Assembly: GCA_012270065.1 (NCBI GenBank)
Contig: JAAXJB010000003.1
Location: forward strand, 239,782-303,781
Source of the DNA: Rubripirellula sp.
GTDB taxonomy: Bacteria; Planctomycetota; Planctomycetia; Pirellulales; Pirellulaceae
Length of the DNA: 64,000 bases
Direction: 5' to 3'
Shown here: one piece after another, positions 19,346-27,935 of the stretch
How the letters are laid out: every line of letters begins with the position of its first letter
How positions within the stretch are numbered: position 1 is the stretch's first letter
Notes under the pieces: generated by a model
The model's database searches: none
Seen by the model: only the letters and a program-made list of their open reading frames with translations
Told to the model about the DNA's origin: nothing
Program-made: the position numbers and the translations under genes

Positions 19346-19379
19346 TGATCCGGATTCTCAGTTGATCCGGATTCTCAGT
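19346..19379. repeat. Perfect 17-bp tandem duplication
   Basis: TGATCCGGATTCTCAGT is repeated exactly, head to tail, at 19346-19362 and 19363-19379, in the gap between the ferredoxin and HNH genes. Confidence 0.9.
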
Positions 19380-19392
19380 GCCACCTTCGGCG

Positions 19393-19998
19393 TCACCCGG
19401 CTACCGGCAGGAATGTTTTCCAGCACTCGTAACGTGGATCCTCAGCTGACTGAACCATCACCGGATTGAGTCGTGGCTTCTGTGGCTTGGTGAGCAGCTT
19501 CATCCGTGCTTCTTGCGGGGTGCGACCGCCTTTCCGGTTATTGCACCTCAAACAGCAACACACGATGTTCTCCCACGTCGTCGGTCCCCCATAGGATCGC
19601 GGGATAACGTGGTCCAAGCTCAACTTGTGAACTGGCTCGCTCTTGCCACAATACTGACATGTGTGGTCATCACGGGCGAACAGATTCTTGCGATTGAAAC
19701 GAAGCGTTTGAGCCGGCATGCGATCGAATCGTGTGAGTCGGAGAATGCGAGGTACACGCAACTCCGAATTCGCCGTCTGGATGTAATCTTCACCCTCATG
19801 TTTTTCCAGACACGTCAACTGACTGAGTTCACACCAACTATCAAAATCGTAACTGGCATACTGACCATACTCATTCTCGATCACTTCTGCACAGTTTCGG
19901 TACAATAGGGTGAACGCACGACGCACATTGATGACGCGAACCGCCATGTAAAAACGGTTCAAGACCAGAACGTTTGTTTCTAACACAGTCGTTGACAT
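19393..19998 (-). CDS. HNH endonuclease family protein
   Basis: The 201-residue protein has a C-terminal HNH domain with two zinc knuckles, C114/C117 (CQYC) and C149/C152 (CLRC), and the catalytic LSLDHVIPRS (D129, H130) plus an Asn-rich CNNRKGG. The N-terminal half (VLVLNRFYMAVRVINVRRAFTLL) is shared by a widespread group of stand-alone bacterial HNH proteins that are not part of restriction systems. The role is unknown; repair or processing is possible. It converges on the ferredoxin gene. No methyltransferase accompanies it. Confidence 0.92.
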   Translation of the reverse strand: MSTTVLETNVLVLNRFYMAVRVINVRRAFTLLYRNCAEVIENEYGQYASYDFDSWCELSQLTCLEKHEGEDYIQTANSELRVPRILRLTRFDRMPAQTLRFNRKNLFARDDHTCQYCGKSEPVHKLSLDHVIPRSYGGPTTWENIVCCCLRCNNRKGGRTPQEARMKLLTKPQKPRLNPVMVQSAEDPRYECWKTFLPVAG

Positions 19999-20413
19999 AG
20001 TCGCCTTGATCCCTGGTTGCCAATGGTAAAAAACGCTTGAAAAGCGATGAAATCACGTGTTCCTGAAAGTCGCGAAAAGAATCTCTTGCTGCAAAAACCC
20101 TGAAACCTGTCTTTTTTCTCCGCACCAAACACCAATATCGCTGATTCCCGGACGACTTAGTAGCTTGAAAGCAGCAAGAACACCATTGTCGACTCCGCAA
20201 CCGCCGAATCAGGTTCGCCCGACCAGCACGAAAAAGAACAAACTTAGCCGAAATGACGCATACCAGCGGCAACCACACCTCGCCTTGCTTTATGCAATCC
20301 GCTTGGCGGTGCCACACTTAACTCACGACTCAGGCCGCCTGCAATAATTTCATGATTCTTGGCACTCCGAGGGTCGTCGACTGCTTGAGGCTTCCAGCAA
20401 CAGGTTCCACAAG
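19999..20413. other. Divergent intergenic region without a recognised gene
   Basis: 415 bp between the HNH gene and the DUF456 gene, which diverge; promoters for both must lie here. I could not pick a convincing -35/-10 pair, and no small gene or structured RNA stands out. Confidence 0.4.
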
Positions 20414-21001
20414 ATGTCTCTCCTGATCGCCGATTCAAGCAATTGGCTCACATGGCTCGAGCCCACCGGTTCCGTGATCGCGGCGATCATCATGGTATTG
20501 CTCTGCATCGCTGCATGGACCCTGAATCTCATTGCACTCCCGGGGAACTGGATCGCCGTGCTGATTCTGTTTTGTTATTGCCTGCTGGGGCCAACGAGCG
20601 GAAATACTTCAATCGGATATATCCCGGTCTTTGCCGCTGCATGTTTTGCACTGATTGGAGAAATATTTGAGTTCATCGCCGCGGCACTCGGTGCCCAAAA
20701 AGCCGGCGCCAGCCGTAAGGCGACGCTTTTTGCCATGATTGGCTCGATGGCCGGTGCCATTCTGGGAGCCATTGTTGGATTGCCTGTCCCCATCGTGGGT
20801 CAGGTTCTTGCGGCGATCTTGTTCGGTGGCCTTGGAGCAACCGTGGGTGCCATGCTGGGTGAATGGTCCAATGGAAGCACATGGCGGGAAAGCCTGCCGA
20901 TCGGCCATGCTGCATTCTGGGGCCGAACCATTGGAACCTTGGGAAAAGTTGCGGCCGGAGCCGTGATTGTGGTCATAGCCATGATCAGCGTCGCATTCTG
21001 A
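20414..21001 (+). CDS. DUF456 family membrane protein
   Basis: The 195-residue protein has about four to five hydrophobic segments (near 17-45, 48-85, 105-150 and 170-195) with Gly/Ala-rich helices such as GSMAGAILGAIVGLPVPIVG and FGGLGATVGAML, typical of the DUF456 family of small inner-membrane proteins. A LALPGNW-like LIALPGNWIAVL motif is also characteristic. The function of the family is not known. It precedes another membrane protein gene on the same strand by about 210 bp or more. Confidence 0.88.
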   Translation: MSLLIADSSNWLTWLEPTGSVIAAIIMVLLCIAAWTLNLIALPGNWIAVLILFCYCLLGPTSGNTSIGYIPVFAAACFALIGEIFEFIAAALGAQKAGASRKATLFAMIGSMAGAILGAIVGLPVPIVGQVLAAILFGGLGATVGAMLGEWSNGSTWRESLPIGHAAFWGRTIGTLGKVAAGAVIVVIAMISVAF

Positions 21002-21214
21002 GCTTCCCAACTCAAAAACAGGTCTCCGGGTAACCAACGACAGTTAGCGCAACGAATTCCGGTATTGATAGCAACTGGAGCTTTCTTGACTTGCGGTCTC
21101 GCATTTTCCTAACGTGCAACACCGGTCGTTTCGATACCGCGATCAGCAGACTTCTGGTTCTGCATCCACGATCAGCAAGAGCGGCCTGCCACATGCGAGA
21201 TATGTCAGCCAATC

Positions 21215-22795
21215 ATGCAATCAGGACGCCGAAATAACGACCGACGACGACGCGTTCTCTATTCAGCGCATCAAGCCGACCATGAACCAGCTTCGGCTGC
21301 CAGTCGCCGCGCCGCTGAAAAGCTCCGTGAAGCGCGTTGTCCACAAATGGCTTATGGTTCACGTGTGCACCGGCGCATTCGAGGCCGCTGGTTCTCGCTC
21401 GTCCCTATCCGCTTGAGATCAATGCTGCTGGTAACCATCAGCCTCACGCTTCTTGCGGCACTTTTGTGCGTTGCTCATTACTTGTCCGTCGCCTGGACAC
21501 CACTCTCCAGCAGGCCACAGATCGCCCGTCCTTTGCGTTTGGATCGCCCCGACAGTTTCGGAAGATGGTGCATCGTTGCCATGCTGACTGTAACAGCTGG
21601 CATTTCATTGATGACTTATCAACTGCGCCGTTACCGCAATGATGATTTCGGTGGGCACTACCGGCTATGGCGTGTGGTCATTCTGGTGAGTGCATTGGCT
21701 AGTGTGAATGCGCTTGTATCACTGGTTGACTGGGGAGGGGCAATCGTTGATGCGGGTTTCGGCAAACGTGTTGCCTTGGCTGGCAGTGACTGGGTCAGAC
21801 TTCTGGTCACTCTCGGCGGAGCAGTACTCGCATTGAGAATGGTTGCCGAACTATGGCATTGCCGAACTGCTTTGATCCTGATGCTTACAGGTTGCATCCT
21901 GTTCGTGATCCCAGAAGCGGTGCAATGGAACATTCTCAAAATAGACTCAGCCGTCTACTGGACGATGGCAACAACAGCTCCGTTACTCGGCTGCACAACG
22001 CTGCTGATTGGGATGCTCACCTACCTCCGGATGCTTTACCGAGAAGTCAAGCAGGTCGAAGTCGTTTCAGTCATGGATCGTCTGCGACAGTTCAAAGGCA
22101 ACCTCTTTCGACAAGAGGAAGATCTGGATGGAGGATCTTCATCCAGGGAAACGGATTCTCCTGTGCCCAAATCGGAAAAACGCCGATGGTGGCAGAGCAC
22201 AAGCAAGTCCAAGCTGGAACCTCAACCGACAAAAACGAGCACTGCGACCAGTCGTCCAAAACCTGTGAGCAGGCGAAAACCGGAAAAAACTTCCACGGCG
22301 TCTCAAACCGCAGCGAAAGATCATGTCGAAACAGTGGAGTCCAGCAAAAACGCGGAAACCAAACGACGCTGGCTAGGTTTCAGAAAACCAAAATCTCCTG
22401 CAACCAAAACGAAGTCACCAGCCGACGATAAACACCAAGCACAAGAATCACTCGTCACGACGTCTGCTACCAAGTCCAAAAAACGGGACAAACATGCGGG
22501 AAAAACTCCCGGCGAATCAGGTGTCACGGAGAGCCAACCGGAACGCAAAAGCTTCATGAAGTGGCGGCGAAAAAAATCACCCGATTCGACACCCCCCATC
22601 GAACAGGACGAATCGCCTCAAGCCACGCCTCCAAAACATGTCAGCAAACCCGTCAATCAGACGCCTGACAAACAAATTCAAAACCAGAGTTCGGAAGAGG
22701 AGCTTGACAATGACACAATCGACTGGAAGTCCATGAGTAAAGCCCAACGCAGGCGACTCCGAAAACAGATGAAGCGGCAGAACAGGGCAGCCTGA
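21215..22795 (+). CDS. Membrane protein with a long basic disordered tail
   Basis: The frame (526 residues from ATG 21215) has roughly six hydrophobic segments between residues 70 and 280. The first begins at M70 (ATG 21422, preceded by GAGA), so translation may start there rather than at 21215, since residues 1-69 are Arg-rich and lack features. From about residue 290 the protein is a Lys/Ser/Thr/Pro-rich tail with three spaced aromatic-basic motifs (KRRWWQS, KRRWLGFRK, MKWRRKKS) and ends in SKAQRRRLRKQMKRQ. The tail is probably cytoplasmic and might bind nucleic acid, acidic lipids or a partner protein. I recognise no family. Confidence 0.7.
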   Translation: MQSGRRNNDRRRRVLYSAHQADHEPASAASRRAAEKLREARCPQMAYGSRVHRRIRGRWFSLVPIRLRSMLLVTISLTLLAALLCVAHYLSVAWTPLSSRPQIARPLRLDRPDSFGRWCIVAMLTVTAGISLMTYQLRRYRNDDFGGHYRLWRVVILVSALASVNALVSLVDWGGAIVDAGFGKRVALAGSDWVRLLVTLGGAVLALRMVAELWHCRTALILMLTGCILFVIPEAVQWNILKIDSAVYWTMATTAPLLGCTTLLIGMLTYLRMLYREVKQVEVVSVMDRLRQFKGNLFRQEEDLDGGSSSRETDSPVPKSEKRRWWQSTSKSKLEPQPTKTSTATSRPKPVSRRKPEKTSTASQTAAKDHVETVESSKNAETKRRWLGFRKPKSPATKTKSPADDKHQAQESLVTTSATKSKKRDKHAGKTPGESGVTESQPERKSFMKWRRKKSPDSTPPIEQDESPQATPPKHVSKPVNQTPDKQIQNQSSEEELDNDTIDWKSMSKAQRRRLRKQMKRQNRAA

Positions 22796-22812
22796 TTCGC
22801 CGACCCCTGAGT

Positions 22813-24960
22813 TCATCCCCTCTTGGGTCGGGGCACTTTCACTCGTCCACTCGACTGTATTCCTTTCCGTCGCTTTCGCTGCTTGCCAGCCGATTTACCT
22901 TTTGGCTTTTCGAACTCGACCTCCGACAGTGGCTTCCCGAGGTTGTCCCTGAGTTGTAAAACGCGATCCCGCAGGGATGCAGCGCGTTCAAACTCCAGCC
23001 CCTCTGCGGCGGCAAGCATTTCCTGCTCCAATGCGTCAACGTATTCGACCGTGATGAAAACCGTTTCCGATTCTTCTCGTGCTGCGGCAGCATTTTTCTT
23101 TCGCTTGGCGGCCTCAATCTCGATGCCAGCACTGATCTTCTTGCGTACTGTTTCTGGCGTGATCCCATTTTCATCGTTGTAAGCTTGCTGGATTGAACGA
23201 CGCCTCTCTGTTTCGTCAATCGCAAGTTTCATCGAATCGGTAACTTTGTCAGCATAAAGAATGACTTTTGAATTTGCATTCCTGGCTGCGCGACCAATCG
23301 TCTGGACCAAACTGGTTTCACTACGAAGGAAACCCTCCTTGTCAGCATCGAGAATCGCCACAAGAGATACCTCAGGCAAATCCAACCCCTCGCGAAGCAG
23401 ATTCACTCCAACGAGACAATCGAATCTTCCTGCCCTCAGATCCTGCAACAGATCGACTCTCTCAAACGCATCCAATTCGCTGTGCAACCATCGGCAACGA
23501 ACATTCTGCTCCTGAAAAAACGTTGAAAGATCCTCCGCAAGACGCTTCGTCAGCGCCGTGACCAAAACACGCTCATCTCTCGCAGCACGCTCACGAATCT
23601 GCTCAAGCAAATGCTTGACCTGTCCACGCGCTGACACAACCTCAACGACAGGATCCAGCAATCCGGTGGGGCGTATGATTTGCTCCACCACTTCACCTTT
23701 TGTCCGTTCCAGTTCGTAATCACTCGGCGTTGCACTGACAAAACAGATCTGGGAAGTACGTTGCTCCCACTCATCAAACTTCAGTGGACGATTATCCAGG
23801 GCACTGGGCAACCGAAACCCATGACTGACCAGAGTTTCTTTGCGACTTCTGTCTCCCGCATACATGGCCCGAACCTGTGGCACAGTAACGTGTGATTCAT
23901 CAACGAAAGTGATGAAATCTTCTGGAAAGAAATCGTACAAGGTATCGGGGGTAGCGCCGGGAGGCTTACCCGACAACGGGCGACTGTAATTCTCGATCCC
24001 GGGACAGTGCCCAACCTCTGCAAGCATTTCAAGGTCAAATCGTGTACGTGCTGACAAACGCTGCGCTTCGAGCAACTTTCCCTGAGACTGAAACAATTCC
24101 AGTTGTTCTGCCAACTCCGCACGGATCACCCGCAAGGCATTCTGAATTCGATCCTCAGGCATGACAAAATGTCGGGCAGGATAAATGTAAACGTGATCGA
24201 CTGTGCGGATCGTTTCTCCAGAAACTGGTTTGATGATGGAAATCTGTTCAATTTCGTCACCCCACATTTCAATCCGGTATGCAAATTCCTCATAACTGGG
24301 CCACAGTTCAATGGAATCACCTCGCACGCGAAACTTGCCGCGTTCAAATGCGACATCATTTCGTTCGTACAAAACATCCACAAGTTTCAATAAAAGATGA
24401 TCCCGGCGGGTCCTCTCACCCCGATGCAGCGGCACGATCAGTTCTTTGTAATCCTTCGGTGAACCTAACCCGTAAATACTGCTGACAGAAGCGACAATCA
24501 CCACATCCCGACGACTCACCAGAGAACTGGTCGTCGCCAAACGCAAACGATCGATTTCTTCGTTGATCGACGAGTCTTTTTCAATGTAAACATCACGCTG
24601 GGGAATGTACGCTTCTGGCTGATAGTAATCGTAATAGCTGACGAAGTAATGCACCGCATTCTCTGGAAAGAACTCTTTGAATTCGCTGTAAAGTTGCGCA
24701 GCGAGTGTCTTATTGTGACTCAAGACCAAAGCAGGCCGTTTCAGATTCGCGATCACGTTGGCCATCGTGAACGTCTTTCCGGTTCCAGTCGCCCCCAAAA
24801 GGACCTGAGTACTCCGACCGGCTTCAAAACCGCGCGTCAATGATTCAATTGCCTGAGGCTGATCGCCAGCCGGCTCAAACGGTCTTTGCAAATGAAAGGC
24901 AGCAGGTTCCAGATCCGCTCTGCTGTCCGTCGATCCGTCAACACTGTCTGGTTCTGACAT
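22813..24960 (-). CDS. uvrB: Excinuclease ABC subunit B
   Basis: UvrB is the damage-verifying helicase-like subunit of nucleotide excision repair. From the ATG at 24960 it is 715 residues. It shows the Walker A GATGTGKTF, the beta-hairpin region YYDYYQPEAYIP, DESHVT (Walker B), LREGLDLPEVSLVAILDADKEGFLRS and QTIGRAARN of the helicase C-terminal half, and a C-terminal UVR motif (EYVDALEQEMLAAAEGLEFERAA split over the end) that contacts UvrA or UvrC. I choose 24960 over the upstream start at 25029 because the extra 23 residues are hydrophobic and unlike UvrB. It ends in a Lys/Arg-rich tail. Confidence 0.96.
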   Translation of the reverse strand: MSEPDSVDGSTDSRADLEPAAFHLQRPFEPAGDQPQAIESLTRGFEAGRSTQVLLGATGTGKTFTMANVIANLKRPALVLSHNKTLAAQLYSEFKEFFPENAVHYFVSYYDYYQPEAYIPQRDVYIEKDSSINEEIDRLRLATTSSLVSRRDVVIVASVSSIYGLGSPKDYKELIVPLHRGERTRRDHLLLKLVDVLYERNDVAFERGKFRVRGDSIELWPSYEEFAYRIEMWGDEIEQISIIKPVSGETIRTVDHVYIYPARHFVMPEDRIQNALRVIRAELAEQLELFQSQGKLLEAQRLSARTRFDLEMLAEVGHCPGIENYSRPLSGKPPGATPDTLYDFFPEDFITFVDESHVTVPQVRAMYAGDRSRKETLVSHGFRLPSALDNRPLKFDEWEQRTSQICFVSATPSDYELERTKGEVVEQIIRPTGLLDPVVEVVSARGQVKHLLEQIRERAARDERVLVTALTKRLAEDLSTFFQEQNVRCRWLHSELDAFERVDLLQDLRAGRFDCLVGVNLLREGLDLPEVSLVAILDADKEGFLRSETSLVQTIGRAARNANSKVILYADKVTDSMKLAIDETERRRSIQQAYNDENGITPETVRKKISAGIEIEAAKRKKNAAAAREESETVFITVEYVDALEQEMLAAAEGLEFERAASLRDRVLQLRDNLGKPLSEVEFEKPKGKSAGKQRKRRKGIQSSGRVKVPRPKRG

Positions 24961-25127
24961 CAGGAATGATCCACTCACTATTGAAACGCAGCAGGAAAAG
25001 ACGAAATTCCCTTGCCAACCCTCCATCATCGTAGCGAAGTGACGAGACTACACGTAGGAGCCTCCACGGAACAGAATCAGGGAACAAACACTTGTGGAAA
25101 GCCGAACACCGACCATCCACCAACTGC

Positions 25128-25607
25128 CTATGGATCGACCACAGCCATCTCACGGATCTCAGCCAGTTTCCCAGGCCCAATTCCACGAACTCGCTGCAAA
25201 TCAACGATTCTGTCAAACCTTCCATTCACCAGACGGTCCGAGACAATCCTTCTCGCCAAGACGGGCCCAACCCCCGGCAAGAGCGACAACTCAGATGCAT
25301 TGGCGGAATTCACGTTCACCTCAATCAGCCACTCCCTCGTGTGGATGGTTGGACTCTGGATGAAATCTGAAGCTGCCTTGGCAAGTAAATTCGAATTGGC
25401 TGAACTTCCTGAAGCTGATCCCGCAAAACCAGCCTCCTTTGTAATCACATCAACCGAAAGCCGTTCGTTCGAATCGGAGGATGCAAAAAAACCAAGGAAG
25501 CTGGAATATGCGAACGGCAGCAAGACCGCTGAAACAAAGCAAACGACCATCCACTGGACTGGTCGTCTGGAAAAAACAAGGTCGTACTCGCCATTTGCGT
25601 CTTCCAT
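25128..25607 (-). CDS. Membrane-anchored ComEA-like helix-hairpin-helix protein
   Basis: From the ATG at 25607 the protein is 159 residues: a single transmembrane helix (VQWMVVCFVSAVLLPFAYSSF, about 17-37), a Ser/Ala-rich stretch, and a C-terminal ComEA-type pair of helix-hairpin-helix motifs (NVNSANASELSLLPGVGPVLARRI, then LQRVRGIGPGKLAEI). This layout resembles ComEA, the envelope DNA receptor in natural transformation, although such proteins are often found with no competence genes, as here. The frame remains open to 25928, but TTGAGG seven bases before 25607 and the better domain layout favour the shorter form. Confidence 0.82.
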   Translation of the reverse strand: MEDANGEYDLVFSRRPVQWMVVCFVSAVLLPFAYSSFLGFFASSDSNERLSVDVITKEAGFAGSASGSSANSNLLAKAASDFIQSPTIHTREWLIEVNVNSANASELSLLPGVGPVLARRIVSDRLVNGRFDRIVDLQRVRGIGPGKLAEIREMAVVDP

Positions 25608-25949
25608 ACCAAACCTCAAAGTGAGCTCTTCACTCTGCCAATGCCCTTGATCGACAAGCAGTCCAGACAACAAACTGATTGACGCTTTGTTTCCTGAGCA
25701 GAAAACTCTTCCATTGAAGTCTAACGGTAATGCATTTGATGTCCCGAACCTTGTCGGGGAAAACCAGAAATCCCCACCCGTTGATTTGCAATCATTACAG
25801 TCGTCTCCCCAGCATTCGCTCACCTTGGTTATGATTTCGTTCCATGCAGTCACCGCGACGCTGTACTCGCCGTGACATCCAACAACCGAACCAGATCCGC
25901 TCAGCATTCCACACCGCCTGGATTTCATCCGTCATCCAATTGAACGATC

Positions 25950-26906
25950 ATGCACGAACAGAGTTCACCCAAAGTTGCCAAAGATTATCGAACTGTCACC
26001 GCTGACTCTTTGCTTGAGGCTGATGTTCGATCCCTTGTTCGGCTTGCGATCGCTGAAGATCTACGTGATTCAATCGACTGGACGACGGCATGCATGATCG
26101 AGTCGGAAAACCGTGGCGGATGCCAGATTGTTTCCCGGGAAGAAGGAGTTTGTTCGGGGTTGGCAACTTTGCCTTGGGTACTCGATGAATTCGATGCCGA
26201 CCTTGACCTTGAGTTACTTCTACGGGACGGACAAAGGCTGACCCCCGGCGAACCAATCGCCTACCTGAGAGGGAGTGTGCGTGACCTGCTGACGAGCGAA
26301 CGCACAATCCTGAACATACTCGGTCGCCTCTGCGGCATTGCAACACTCACTGCACGTTTTGTCGAAGCCATCAGTCAATCCCAAACGCGTGTTTACGACA
26401 CTCGAAAAACGACACCAGGCTGGCGTCTCCTTGAAAAATATGCTGTCCACTGTGGTGGTGCTCACAACCATCGAAGCGGACTTTATGACGGTTTCCTCAT
26501 CAAGGACAATCACCTTGCACTGGCAGGAAAGGACGGCAATCCCGTTTCAGCACGAACTGCAGCAGAAAAAGCACTACAGTGGCGCGGCTCCAAAATTGAA
26601 CACCTGACGGCACCTGAAATGGTGGAAATTGAGGTGGACAGCCTCGAACAGCTGAAAGATGTATTGCCAGCTCAGCCTTCCATCATCCTCCTTGACAACT
26701 TTTCGCTCGAAGACCTCCGCAACGCAGTCGCCCTCAGGAACGAATCTGGTTCTGCTGTTGAGCTTGAAGCTTCTGGCAATGTTCGCCTCGATACGCTACC
26801 TGCCATCGCCGCTACTGGCGTCGACCGCATCAGTAGCGGAGCCCTGACACATCAGGCAACTTCCATTGACCTGGGGCTTGATTGGCTTGAAACGCAAGCA
26901 CGCTGA
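25950..26906 (+). CDS. nadC: Nicotinate-nucleotide pyrophosphorylase (quinolinate phosphoribosyltransferase)
   Basis: NadC (318 residues) makes nicotinate mononucleotide from quinolinate and PRPP in NAD synthesis. Visible: LAIAEDLRDSIDWTT near the start, the substrate-site YDTRKTTPGWRLLEKYAV, CGGAHNHRSGLYDGFLIKDNH, EIEVDSLEQL and ELEASGNV at the C-terminal PRPP site, then DRISSGALTH. It is divergent from the ComEA-like gene. A downstream convergent membrane protease gene follows. Confidence 0.96.
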   Translation: MHEQSSPKVAKDYRTVTADSLLEADVRSLVRLAIAEDLRDSIDWTTACMIESENRGGCQIVSREEGVCSGLATLPWVLDEFDADLDLELLLRDGQRLTPGEPIAYLRGSVRDLLTSERTILNILGRLCGIATLTARFVEAISQSQTRVYDTRKTTPGWRLLEKYAVHCGGAHNHRSGLYDGFLIKDNHLALAGKDGNPVSARTAAEKALQWRGSKIEHLTAPEMVEIEVDSLEQLKDVLPAQPSIILLDNFSLEDLRNAVALRNESGSAVELEASGNVRLDTLPAIAATGVDRISSGALTHQATSIDLGLDWLETQAR

Positions 26907-27040
26907 ATCGCATTGAACAGGAATGAATTCCGTCGTCATCGACAACGCATCAAACACGTGATTCAGACCTTGTGGCGACACAAATTCCCGCCACCACCGA
27001 GCGGAAACCAGCAGCGTCTTCTTTTTTCTGGTGCCTGGCG

Positions 27041-27718
27041 TTATCGCTGGTTACCCAACACCCGCATTCCATAGTAGAGCAGGGTCATGATGGCCTGAAG
27101 CGTGCCTGCGACATAAGTCAAGGCGGCGGCGTTCAGGACTTGAGCGACATACTGTTCTTCATTTCCAGCAATGATTCCTTGGGCAACCAATTCTTCCCGA
27201 GCTCTGGTGCTGGCATTGAATTCGACTGGCAGGTTCACCACCTGAAAAAAGACAACACAGGCAAACAGAAGCAACCCGATCACAGCGATGGGTTTGAAAC
27301 TGAAAATCAAACCAACAAACAGCAAGGCCATCCCCGCATTTGAGCCAAAATTGGCGGCGGGAACAGCCAGATTCCTGATGGCAAGTGGTACGTATCCCTT
27401 GGCATCCTGAAACGCATGGCCCGCTTCATGGCAGGCCACCCCAACTGCCGCCATCGACTGCCCGTGGTAAACATCAGGGCTTAACCTCAACACCTTATGT
27501 CGCGGATCATAGTGGTCACTCAAATGACCGCTGACCTCCTCGATTCCGACATCCGACAAACCGGCATTATCGAGCATCTGCCGGGCCGCGTTTGCGCCGG
27601 TCATGCGAGCAGGCACCTTACTCATGGCCGCGAAAGACGACTTGACTTTCCACTGTGCGTACAAGCCCAGAAAAAATGGTGGCAAAACAAACAGGAAATA
27701 GACAGGATCAAAAATCAT
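27041..27718 (-). CDS. YugP-like zinc-dependent membrane protease
   Basis: The 225-residue protein has a hydrophobic N-terminal helix (about 5-20), HEAGH at 97-101 (zinc ligands H97, H101 and catalytic E98), and two or three later membrane segments (about 110-165 and 200-220). NLPVEFNASTRAREEL carries a further Glu seen in the YugP (peptidase_M-like, neutral zinc metallopeptidase) family. It would act at or in the inner membrane; substrates are unknown. It converges on nadC. Confidence 0.9.
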   Translation of the reverse strand: MIFDPVYFLFVLPPFFLGLYAQWKVKSSFAAMSKVPARMTGANAARQMLDNAGLSDVGIEEVSGHLSDHYDPRHKVLRLSPDVYHGQSMAAVGVACHEAGHAFQDAKGYVPLAIRNLAVPAANFGSNAGMALLFVGLIFSFKPIAVIGLLLFACVVFFQVVNLPVEFNASTRAREELVAQGIIAGNEEQYVAQVLNAAALTYVAGTLQAIMTLLYYGMRVLGNQR

Positions 27719-27935
27719 GGCAGATCTCGCAGTAAACGCATGAAAACGGCTCCATAACGGGGAAGTGGCAGCCTCCCACGCCGCACCAATGAAGCAGCAA
27801 TTGCTGGGCCGTCAACGCGACTCGTTGACTTTTTTTCACCAAAAACCAAGTCACTTCGACAGGCTAATTCGCACTCTGACCTTGAATCTTGGCAACCCGC
27901 CAGCACTTCTACTCCCTTCGAGTGAATCAATGAAA

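Noticed and set aside
19393-19998. Homing endonuclease or restriction system suggested by the HNH domain
   Set aside because: No methyltransferase, intron or intein nearby, and the N-terminal half matches a common stand-alone HNH group.
25608-25928. Longer version of the ComEA-like protein starting at 25928
   Set aside because: The extra 107 residues are low in recognisable features, and a good ribosome-binding site precedes the ATG at 25607.
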